In this document: one piece after another, positions 1-11,788 of the stretch
Layout: the number at the start of each line of letters is the position of its first letter
How positions within the stretch are numbered: position 1 is the first letter of the stretch
From: Brevipalpus yothersi
Lineage: Eukaryota; Arthropoda; Arachnida; Trombidiformes; Tenuipalpidae
Assembly (NCBI GenBank): GCA_003956705.1
Contig: QZCP01000832.1
Coordinates: 5,633 to 69,632 of the forward strand
DNA length: 64,000 bases
Direction: 5' to 3'
The notes under the pieces: model-generated
Databases searched by the model: none
What the model saw: only the letters and a program-made list of their open reading frames with translations
Told to the model about the DNA's origin: nothing
Made by a program: the position numbers and the translations under genes

Positions 1-43
<43 letters not shown>
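1..43. repeat. (GA)n microsatellite at the window edge
   Basis: An uninterrupted GA run, cut off by the window edge. Confidence 0.98.
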
Positions 44-45
<2 letters not shown>

Positions 46-185
46 AGTGTGTGTGTCAGAGGTATAATATGGTGAATGAAAAAGAGTGTGAAAAAAAGGG
101 AGAGAGAGAGAAATAAGATGAAGGATGAGAAATGGATAAAAGAATACAAGCAGGCAAACGTTAATAAAATATGATCATGTGTATG

Positions 186-189
<4 letters not shown>

Positions 190-239
<50 letters not shown>
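190..239. repeat. (GA)n microsatellite
   Basis: A perfect GA run of about 50 bp. Confidence 0.98.
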
Positions 240-243
<4 letters not shown>

Positions 244-543
244 AAAAAAGCAAATCTGATCTGTTCGATTTCTGTGCGTAATATTCTCGATCATCATCAT
301 CAGAATATGATTTCATGTCAATGATCCCACAAGAGGAATCATTGATATTCTAGATACAATCTCTCTCTCCAGAAGATTCTGTATCCAGAATGATAATTAC
401 ATTCAAAATAGATGGACATAGAATGGGTAAACAGTTAAGAAGATGAATAAAGAAATCGTGATGATGATAAAAAAGATAGATACACAAAAGTGATTCATGA
501 AGAGGATAGAAAGAGAGAAAGAGAGAAAGAGATGCTGAGCATT

Positions 544-1667
544 CTACTCACTTTGAAGCATGAAACACTTGGAATCACATTCAGCAATTTGATGATGAGA
601 ATGTTTTGATGAGGCCACTGTCAACATGGATATGGGCTCAAATTTACACGACGGGTCCACCGTATCAGTGGCGATTATATATGGTGGGCTTGATCGGACA
701 AAATCATCGGTGGTGGTCGGTATGACGGTTGGTCTATGATGCCCATAATACTGGCCATGATGATGAACTGATTGTCCGAGGTGAACATGATGATGATGAT
801 TTGGATCCAATTGCTGTTGATGATGATTTTGATTATGATGCTGATGTTGATAATCGATTGATAGTGCTGATTGGCCTGAATCACTACCGGTACCGGTTGT
901 TGTTCCACTACTTGTGGTTATCAAGCTACAATTACCACCCACAACATTACCTACACCATCACATGGACCACCACCACCACCATTACCACCAATACCACCA
1001 ACACTTGATCCACTGGAATCAGGTGGATTTGATTGTATTCTTTTTGATGATGAACAAAGTTGACCTCGATTCCGGCACACCAAGCCAATGGACAATAGAG
1101 CCAAAAAAATTATGGAAATTAAAGAGCCAGTGATTATTAGGGAAATATTCATATTGAACAGAAGAGCACTTGATGAGCCACCGTTACCAGATAATTGAGC
1201 ATCGGATGCCGAGGATGCGGATGCTGAATTGCTTCGAGATATTTCAATTGGAGCCATGCTTGTACGAGCTCTCAGTGGGTCTGATGTTAATCGGCTTTCA
1301 CCAATCTGATTGCGACTTGTTACGGTGATTATATAATCAGAATATGGTTCGAGATTGGTTATTGTCATGAATTTATTGCCATTTGGAACTAATATTGAAC
1401 TGATATTTCCACGATTTTTGAACAAATTTTCGGATGAAGATTGAGAGGTTGCACCTGCACCAGCATCTTGCTGCTGATTGTATACTGGTCCAATATCAAA
1501 TAAATCATCTAAAGAATCACTTGATCCAAGCTCAGGTTCAGCAAGATTTTTGTACCTTACTCGAAATGATTGTTCAGATCCTCCATCGAAACCAGGTTCC
1601 CAATGAATAGTTATACTATCATGAGTTATATTGACCACTGTTAAATTACTTGGAGGATCAGGAATAC
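544..1667 (-). CDS. Visible exon 12: FN3 domain, transmembrane helix and cytoplasmic tail
   Basis: The acceptor reads TCGTTCTAG, phase 1. The FN3 domain opens GIPDPPSNLTVV and has SITIHWEPGFDGG and the LEPYSDYIITVTSRNQIGES strand F/G pattern. It carries a long Ser/Gln-rich insertion after FRVRYKNL. A single helix, ISLIITGSLISIIFLALLSI followed by GLVCRNRG, lies at about 1075-1155. The tail contains a Gly-rich run (about 940-1020), a His/Gln/Asn-rich run (about 732-857) and tyrosines in QYYGHH and PPYIIATD. The frame ends at TAG (544-546). That stop lies inside a GTGAGT donor (546-551), so the coding part may instead end at 552 and continue off the left edge. Confidence 0.87.
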
Positions 1668-2479
1668 CTAGAACGATATAAAATAGAGAGCCTTTTAGTT
1701 TTCGACTAATTTTGAAAATTTTATGACTAATTGATTGTGATGATTAAGATTTTTGAGATAATCATTGCGATGAAATTGTTATTGAACGCATTAAGGCTTC
1801 AACTCTGAGTGATTAATTCTTCTTAGAACTTCCAATCAAATTGAATGAATAAATTAGCCAATAAGTGTGATGGTTTTGAGGATCATTTCCGAAGAGAGCA
1901 AAATACGTTGTGCAGTTGAAAAGTAATCTATTTTCTTTCAACTTTCTGTCTTTCTAGTAGCAAGTTCATCGTTTTCATGGGTAAAGTTGAAAAGTAAAAT
2001 AAAATACAGTAGTATCAATAATGGTAGGAAGAGGAAGACAAATCAAGCGAAAATAATGATCATACTTGATGATATAGTACCTGATCATTTCAGCAATCTT
2101 ACCAAACCTCTAAGCATGCTTGGATTGTTGTTGAAATTACGTTCAATCTCAGTATGACAGTGAAATCGTCTATTGCTACTGGATTCCTTCTGTACTGTAT
2201 TCTTTTTTTTCATTTCACTTTCATTTTCTTTCTCTTTCTTCAACTGTGTTCTCTTTTTTTCCAATTTATCCTGGGAGACCTCCTCTGTGGTCTGGGTATA
2301 GGTCATTTCATTTCGATTTCTTTGCCCATTTCAGAGAGTAAAGAACTAGAAGAAAAACCTTTCAGAAAAAGAAGGTCTGGTCCAAGATTTTAGGCCATAA
2401 AAAAGAGATGGAAAGAAAGAGAGAGAAAGAAGACCACTTCAATAGATTCAGAGGTACAAAATAAAAGGAATAGAGGTAG

Positions 2480-2533
<54 letters not shown>

Positions 2534-3258
2534 GAATGATGAAGAGAAAAAAAGCAAATAGAAATAGTTTCAAGATTACACTATGAATAGGAACCATTAC
2601 GCAAGTTGAGGTGATCAGTTTCAAGCCCGGAGTATAGGAATCGATTTAACTTTTTGCATTCAAACATATGTGCATGATACAATAATGATTGTGGTAGTTG
2701 CGAGAATCTGGCTTACATTAGAATCACACACATACAGTATCCATACAGCCTACTGGCACAATGGTCAGTTGGCGATCCCACACGTACGTATGTGTATACC
2801 TCTCCCAAGTGAATAAGTGAATGGTCAGTCAATTCATTACACAGCGTAGAAGGCTAGAAGAGCCTTTAGGCCAAAAGCCGACACAGGCACAGGGCCGACT
2901 TGGTTAGCTCACCGAAAAAGAGAAAGAAGAGAGAAAATATCCAAGAGTTTCTAGGTGAAGCGAAATGGACAAGTGAAAAAGCGGATAAAGTGGTGTGGAC
3001 TTTTAGGAGCGCCCATGTCAATTGGCAGTCCGAGTAAAAGTTTGAGGTCTCAATCAGTAAAATTATCATCCATTGACTGGCCACTTCTATTTTCCACTGA
3101 AGAAACGGAGAATCGTGTATTATTCCCTATCTCTCTCTCTCTCTTTCTTGCTTGCAAGCTAAATGAGCAATAGGGTATATGAAAGTGGCCACAGTTTTGG
3201 ATGAAGACATCCCGAGCCTCGTGGTGAGTACAGCTCGAGCAAACTAGTGGCAGTCTAA

Positions 3259-3316
<58 letters not shown>

Positions 3317-3427
3317 CCAACAGGTCAATAGAGCTTCTTTCTTGCTTATTTATACGGCATTGAGAGACCCCCGAGCATCGCTTGGGAGGTCCTGTTCGGC
3401 CCAACAGATCCATTGGCCATCAAGCAT

Positions 3428-3497
<70 letters not shown>

Positions 3498-3847
3498 TAT
3501 CTTCTTTTCTCTGTCTCTTTCTTACCATGTAAGTGAGATCTCTCTCTTTCATCCCTCGCGGACATCCACACACACACACATGGTGTATCTCTCGCAATTA
3601 GAAGTATTTTCTTGTTATTATAAATGAGAAAATAATCGAAAAAGATGAGCCATCGTTGTGAGTGGCTCTCTGTGATTCCTTGATATATACACGAGTATAT
3701 TCACACGTTCACATTGGATTATTGTTGAGGAAGAAAATATTATCGTATGTGTTCAATATTTTTCCATCATGATGGGATGGTCTCCACTTTCTCTCACACA
3801 CGTTGCGTTTGTCTATCACTTTTTGAGTAATATATTGATGAATGAAT

Positions 3848-3883
<36 letters not shown>

Positions 3884-6800
3884 GAAAAGCATGAAAGACC
3901 ACCGATAGAGGATAAACGTTGGAACAAGATGTTGACCATCCTGGTGGTGGATTGAGAGATGATCATCCACTTGAATATGGATGTGATCACTTGGCCTCTC
4001 CATCAATTGCTCATGGATAGATGTGTTTTTTTAACATGCATTTCGTTCGATTTCTTGTTTGAATTTGAAATCAACTGCTCATAATGGATTCTGAGAAGGG
4101 AAAAAAACTTAACAAGAATTTGAATTGCTGATTTAACACCAGAAACATACAAGCGAAGAAGAGTAAAAAAATTAGTGCAAAAAACTTCCTTTTTACCACT
4201 GACAAAGAATTGGTAAAATATTTGTGATAAAATTGCTCTCAAAAAAAGAGCAAAAGAGAGAGAAAAAGAGAGAGAGAAAAAAATTTTTACCTGATTAACT
4301 GAGAAAAGTATTCACAAAAGTGGCTAACTTTTCGAACGTTTTTATGTAAATTTATTCCTCATTGCTGAAATTTTGGTTCTCTCTCTCTTCTTCCCGCTCT
4401 GAGGGTCAAAAATTGTAGCCACAATCAGGTATATACATACACCTCATGTGCCTCATATCTTATGCCGAAGGAGAGAAAAGTGGAAGAAAAAACCTCATGA
4501 AAAAGGCCAAAAAAAAAGAGAGAGAAATGGAAAGCAAACATGATGGCGCATTATCTGAGGCCATTTTTACGGTGTGAAAATATTTTTTTGTGGCCAAACA
4601 AGATCGTTAAATACACTTTTTCATCTCTCTCTTTTTCTCCTTCTTCATCCTTTATAATGGACCAAGTTTTACGGCCAATCTTACTGGTCACACGCCATAT
4701 TTTTTCCCCATTTCATCTCATATCTGGCCTATTCTCTCAAAAAAGTGAGCAAGTGTATTTTTCAAGTTGAGGCGGGAAAAAAGTAGCCGTTACTTTTGTG
4801 GCTATTTCCGTTTCCGGTAAAGTTACCCAAAGTAGGGCGGGTAATTTAAATTCACCCTCTCAACAGTGCAAATTTTTTGGAACCTATCAGTTTTCATCAT
4901 CAATGATTATCTCCATGATTTGCATGATAGAATTCATGTATCTTATACATGACTGTAGTTACATATATGCTGGTGTGATAAATCAGATGGTGAGAAAAAG
5001 TGGATTCTTACCTTTTGATACTAGATTAATATCAAATGTATCCTCTCCTAGATGATTGTATGCACGACACCGGTATCGATCGAAATCTGATTTGGTGACC
5101 TGAGATATGATCAAATCACTGCGAAACAGTTCATACGCTTCCCGGCCATTTGTATAGTTGACCAGATTGACCATTTTAAAGCGGCTTGGATTCCGTTGGG
5201 ATCCAAGATTCCAATCGAATTGTACGTTCGGATATCCAACCGCAAGGCACACCAAGCGTGCTGACTCACGCCCATCGGCATCGGTGGCCACTTTAGAACC
5301 GAAATGTTTACGAATTGTGGGTCGATACTCGATGTGTATGCGTATTGATCGTGAAAAATTTTGTACACTAATTGAATTACTGGCGGCACATGAATACAGG
5401 CCAGCGTCATGCCGGGTCACGTTGTAAATGGTCAGTATGGACCAGTATACATGATCATTGTGGATCATATCCACTTTCATCCGAAACCAATCCATCGGAT
5501 GGGCATCATTTTCTTTCAACCACTTTACCGTTGGCTCAGGATTGGAACTGATCGGACAGTGGAGCTGAAAGAATGGATCACCTTCTTTGGGCCAATTGGA
5601 TGCTGATTTTGATGATGTTCGCAATTCAATGGGACCAGAGATGGATGGAGCATCTGTGGATGAAAAAGTAGAAAAATTAATGAAATGATTGAAGAATATG
5701 AGAAAATTTTCCATGATAAAATATATAAAGTTTCAAGGTTGAGAAAAAATATGTTCCTGTGCTGATAGACCCATAAATAACATTGTATTTATCAGAGTTT
5801 ATGTGTGATTTATTTTTTCACTGTTGATTGCTAATTTTGATTCCTTAATTAAAAGTATTTGCAGGATAATTCATTTACTATTCATATGTATATAACTTGA
5901 ACATACTATCAACTGTCTGACGGCTTAACTGACAGACAACTTGCAGAAAAAAATCATATTTTGTTTCACAATTTTTCCATGATTTTCCCAATTCTCTCAT
6001 CAATTTATTATATGAAGCGAGAGAAAAACTTTTTTCCTCCCTCTCACTACTTGATGGAAGGCTTAGAAGAACGATATGGAAGAGGAAAAAAATCTCATGA
6101 GCATTGGAAGATGATTCATGAATGATGGTAAAAAATAAAGTGTAAGAAAAAGAAGCGAGGAAAAAACAAAAAGAGCGCGAGAAAGGAATAACTTTCAAAA
6201 TTTTTGATACCTTCGAGGCAAGTCATAAATTTTGATCCCTTGTATTCTTGGATTTTTTACCCTTAGATATCTAGTAACATATAAATATTTGGGGCTACGA
6301 TAACTGGTCTGTGAATTATATGTGATAAAATATTTGAATCATTTATTCTCATACTGATTATTTAGGGTTTCTTTCTTGCTAATATTTAGCTTCCATGGGC
6401 ACCTTGATTCATGTACTAGCTTTCAAAATGATGGATTAACGAATAAGAGTGGCAAGATAATAAGATAAAAGAATGCTAAGATAAACAGAAAAGACGCTAA
6501 TCAGGTCAGTGAAAGTCTATCAGATCAAAAAGATGATGACAATGATGAAGATTACTGATCAAGATCGCCCAGTTGAAGGAAGAGTGAAGAACGATGAGGT
6601 TTCTAGGATGAAGGTTATCATCCTTGAAGATGAGGATCAGAATGATCATCTCTCTCTCTCTCTCTCTCTCTCTCGCTCTCTCTCTTGGAGACTATTCAAC
6701 TTTATACAAGTGTTCCCTATTCTTTACTTCCTCATTCCCTCTCTCTAACACTCTCCTCTTTCATCTTCAGTTTTACTCCCAGATCGATGGTGAAGCATCA

Positions 6801-7315
6801 TCTTGAATGCTCTCAGACTCCTCATCACTTTCTCCTCAGCCTTTTCAAGTCATCTCCTTAGGCTCATCTCAGCTAGAGAGCTTCTCATCTTTTCTTTTTC
6901 CCAGATCATGACTCAGATCAGTGATCCAGATAATTTTGACATCTAATTTAGTTTGCAACATATTCGGTAAGAGCAAAAGAGTGAGCCAATAGAGGAATAG
7001 AGAGAGAAAGAGAGAGAGAGAGACAGAATGGGGAGTGATACAGTTAATCGAAGCTGGGTATAGCATCAGCATTCCAGCATCCCAGCATCCCAGCATCAGT
7101 GTTGCCACTTGCTTTATGATCTCACCCTGATTGCCTCATCTATTCTCATCCCACAGTATCATCTCATCTTCCCCTGATGTTCTCGAATTCCTTCGATTTC
7201 ATTCTCATGTCATCTCACTCATCCTCTCTTTTTCCTTTTCTTTTCCCACTTCTTGTTCTTCAGTCTCCATGAATGCCCTCGATGGCGAAGAAGGATGAAA
7301 ATCTTAAGTACAAAA

Positions 7316-7364
<49 letters not shown>

Positions 7365-10300
7365 ATTCTCTTCAAATTTTACTTTTTCGAAGGTCATTTC
7401 ATGTATGATATTTGCAATTGACAAAGCAGAATAGAGTAGAAGAATCTCTCTGGAGAGCTCATCAAGCCTTTTGTTTCATGATATTTCACAATATTCGATG
7501 AGAATTCTGGTGAAAAAAAATATTCCTCCAATTCAAGGTACTCAAAATGATCTCTCACATTTCCCATGAGATTGAATCAAGAAAAGTCCTTCATGATACC
7601 TCTTTGAGCCATGAAAATTGAGAAACTTTACCCGACTATTATGAAAATGATAGCAAAATTGCATGAAATTTTGTGGGAAGCGATCACTATGGCATCTACA
7701 TTGATTCTAACAGCTTCAACTTCTCAGGACTCCTCAAATAATCCTATCAAAGATGAAATTTCAGAAGAAGAATAGAAATAGAAATGCCTTCTGAAAGGAG
7801 AAAATCCTTCACCTTTGGAACCATATTAAGTTTCATTCTATAGTAGATCACTTACAATCACAATGAAAATCAATTAAAAAGAGAAACTTTCCAATTTGTA
7901 TTGTATCGATTGATGAGATGAAGCTCAAGTTTAGAACTCCGAGCATTGTCTTCGAATTCATCAAGTAAGTAAACCTGAGAAAACTGTCTTGTATTCCTCA
8001 AAATATGCCAATTTTGTAGACAATGAACGTTGTTCTCTTGAAACCTTGTCATGAGAACTTATGTCGATCGAAGTATAACTGTCCAAAAATCATATCACAC
8101 GTAAATATGACCCTCAGGTGATCACTATCCGGAATATTTTTTCGAGGCTCTTGTTATATTTTTCAACGTAATTTGTCCACCAACACACCCCATTGCCACA
8201 AGAGACTAGTAAGCTGTTGAATAATTCATCAAAATGAGAATTCAGGGCATCATATTTTCACTGGAATAGAAAAATTTGAATGGGCTGATACTGTACAATT
8301 TTGGGCTGTAAAGGAATCGGTTGGGAAAAGGGAAGAGAGAGAGAAAATTTTGACTGAGAAACCATGTTTCGCAACTTGAGTAACTGAGCCAGAGAAGAAT
8401 ACTATTTGAATTCTCAGTATTTTTTTAAAAATTTACAATGAAACTGAACTCAATCTATTTACTCTGGAGACTTGATCGATGCTGTATATTCACAGTGTGA
8501 AAAGAAGGGAGAGAGAGAATAAAAAGAGTGTAAAATTTTCAAACTGTGTGTAAATGATCAGGTACGCAAGAATTCAAATGAAGCAAATTTGAGCAGAGAA
8601 AAAACTCGAGGACATTCTACAGTCCCAAATGCATTATTCATACTCATACGATTGGCCTGTGTTCTTCCAAGTGTATGCGTAAGAATATATAAAAGTTGAA
8701 AGTTCTTCCACAAGAGTAGGGTACATCTAAGGGTAAATTTTTTTTTCCTGGGATCTTTGAATCTGTCAGAGAATGATTCTGATGTCTTATTTTTTTGGAG
8801 GGAAACCTGGATGAAAATAAACTAGCAATTTCAAATTCTCAAAATCTTCTAAGTGTATTGAGAAGTTTCTTACGAACACATACATACAAGCACATTTATA
8901 CAGTTTCGATAATTCAAAAAATCAATATCAAATATATTCAACCTTTTGAAATACAGTATTTTTGATTATTCAAATAAAATTTTTTATCTTTTTCTTGCCA
9001 AGGAATCCTATTTATTCGTGAATTTTTCGGGTGAATCTAATTCATTTTTGTTTTTTCGAATCGTTTCCGCTCTCAAGAACACACTTCTTCCAACATCACC
9101 CTGTATTAATGTCTATTTGTCAAGATTGAAAATATTGGGATTGAAGAAGAAGAAGAAGCTGATGATAAGAATTTGAGAATATAATGTAAGAATGAAGTGT
9201 TCCATATCAAATCAAAAGAAATCATTCACCAGAATCCAGATTCAAAAGAATTTATCCTCATAAAGCTTCAACTTTTTTTCCAATTTTCTTTCATCACATG
9301 TATATTTGCTCTTTTACCAGTATATACACACACTTTCAGTTGGAGAGGCTTCATTCGATTCTAGTGAAGAAAGAAAAGTTCATTTACTTCTCTCAAAATT
9401 CTATCGTTATAAAAAAAAAATTGTTCCTCAAAAACCTTGAAAGAGAATCTCGCTTTGAACCTTGTATCCTTATAAATTCAATTGTTCTGATCTTATGAGT
9501 TCAAAATAAATTCTGTTTAGTTTGAAGGAAAAATACTGTACACTTATTTGTTCAGAATGACAGAGTTACTCGAGTCCAAGTTAACACAATCATTCGAAAA
9601 AAGAATGTAATTTCCATGAAAATATTGATAAACAAATAGAAAAAGTTGTGGAATTGAAGAGTTCTACTATTCTGAGGGCAATATATAGCACCTGAATGGA
9701 ATCACCAGGATCAAATTTGTCCAAATTTGAAGTCAAAAAAGGTTTTCCGAACCCTTCTTGATTGATTTGAGGCACATTTACTCTCCAAAACAAATTCAAA
9801 TACTCATCAATATGCTTTTATAAGCTTGTATGAGTAAAACTTTCCAAACTCGAGAAGTTCTAGAACTAATTTTTTAGAAAATAGTCATCAAAAGACAGGG
9901 CACAAGCCATGATACTTACATTGTACATCTACGAATAGCCATGTTTTGGCTGATCCAAGTTTATTGGATGCTACGAGAGAATATTTTCCACTATTGTTTC
10001 GGGAAACATTTGTGAAAAAAACTTGTGGACCATCGATTTTGATGTTATTTTGGGGTAATATTTCCATTTCCGAAGTGACTGGTGAAGTGATATTATGCAA
10101 GCTCAACTTTTTCCATGAATAACGGTCTGGCTTCGGATTGGATCGTATTGAAATGTTCAAAATTTTATTTTCGCCTTCAATCATGGTGAAATTCATTCCA
10201 TCCGAAAGAAATTCGGGCTTGTCTAATGGTATGAGAATTGAACAAGAAAAGTGTTCAAAATGCATTAGAGAGAGAGAAGAAGAAGATAGATTTTGAATGT

Positions 10301-11436
10301 GTATATTTATTCATCCGAGAGAAAGAGCATAGGATTTAGGACTAAGCCGAAAGGAAAAAATGGAATGATTCGAAAAAGATTTCTCGGATCAATTAACATG
10401 CATCTAAAATTGTTCTGATCATCAGACTGATAAATCTATTCTAAAATTGATTTCAAATGCAATTGCGATCATTCTATTCAGGAGTCATCACCTCCACAAT
10501 TTTGATCATGAATCAGATGAGCTCAATTCTCAGAAATCATTGCTAAAACAGAGTTATTCTGGTGAAAAACAGTGAGTTTATAGCTAAATGATGAATATCA
10601 TCGGTTTTTATGCATTTTCTATCCAATAGGATTATTTTAGTTGGATATTTAATTCCTAATATCATATGATACTTACGCAAAATTCTCAATACATGATTAT
10701 CACGTATTCCTGGACCAGAAGTCATATTGTTTCGTGCTATACAAGTGATCATCAGTCCATCATGTTCTGAGGAAACATTCAATTTGTACCAGCTTCGAGT
10801 CCAGAATCCATTCTCACGACCATCACTTTCTTTATTGGCTAGAACTTCAGTGCCAACAGAATCGATTCGAATTTCACTTTCTCTCCATTCAATTTCCGCT
10901 GTAGGATTGCTTGGACCAGCTTTACATTCGATGTTGACCTATTAAATTGGTGAAATAGAAGATATTTTGTCAGATTGAGTGGAAAATTTATTTACAATGA
11001 TCTAATATTCCACTTTTTGACAATACTATTCATTACGAGTCTCTTGCTATTTGTCACTCAGATAGAAGTTATTTCAACAAAGTTGATTGTACAAATAAAA
11101 TGAGGATTTATTCAAATTGGGAGGATTTTTTTTCCTCACAGCAAATAGAGGTTTACTAAGTAGACAGATTTATTAGCAGATCCCGTGTCTTTAGGCTATC
11201 ATTATTTTCTCTCTCTCTTTCTCTCTTTCTAAAACACATGTAAATTGAAAAAAAAGAACAACCAAATGAGAGGAACATGAGGCAATCAGTGGTCTAATAA
11301 TCTGATGATTAAATGAGATTGAATTGCATATTTGACTTTCACCATGAAGTCTCTTCTTTTTCTCTTCTGGGTTCACTCTTTCACCTGGTTCTCATAATGG
11401 GCTCAGATAGAACTTGAGATGGAACAATTTTTCTTC

Positions 11437-11497
<61 letters not shown>

Positions 11498-11746
11498 TGA
11501 CACAAGACTGTTAATTACAAAGCAATTGTAATCATTAAGGTAGTGATTGAAAGGAAACCCTGTAAAGTTTGACTCATGACGAGAGGTTCCTGGCTGAAGT
11601 GATGTTTTGAAGATAATGGAAAGCTCCATGTGTGTTATGTGAATGATGATGGAGAATGTGGAGAAAGAATGCGGAAAAGATGTTGAAAGAATCATTGGAG
11701 GGATCGATTTTTGGTGAGTAAAGAATTGACGAGACAGAGGAAATGA

Positions 11747-11788
<42 letters not shown>

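Larger units (their letters stand above)
1..540. other. Sequence 3' of the last visible exon
   Basis: This is either intron or 3' untranslated sequence of the receptor gene. It holds two (GA)n arrays (1-43 and 190-239) and A-rich filler. I see no minus-strand polyadenylation hexamer and no open coding frame. Confidence 0.5.
1668..5011. other. Intron between exons 12 and 11 (3.3 kb)
   Basis: The intron is non-coding. It holds three long (GA)n arrays (2482-2528, 3262-3312, 3433-3494) and AT-rich sequence. Open frames here are Ser/Leu or Arg/Glu artefacts of the repeats. Confidence 0.75.
5654..9919. other. Intron between exons 11 and 10 (4.3 kb)
   Basis: The intron is non-coding. It contains a (TC)n array at 6649-6685, a short CCAGCAT tandem at about 7070-7097, and the window's only long (GT)n array (7319-7361). 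I see no conserved coding segment. Confidence 0.75.

Noticed and set aside
729..1133. Plus-strand open frame of 134 codons, rich in Asp and His
   Set aside because: It is antisense to the His/Gln- and Gly-coding part of exon 12. Its length and composition follow from the CAT/ATG and CCA runs, and the minus strand carries the supported gene.
3050..3627. Open frames of Ser-Leu or Arg-Glu repeats on both strands (also near 11435, 17936, 22205, 24844, 31386, 46000, 49560 and 62584)
   Set aside because: These are direct translations of (GA)n/(CT)n arrays, which have no stop codons in most frames. They are not genes.
7060..7100. CCAGCAT short tandem, considered as a regulatory repeat
   Set aside because: Only about four copies, imperfect, in an intron and without other signals. 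It is noted in the intron entry but not treated as a finding.
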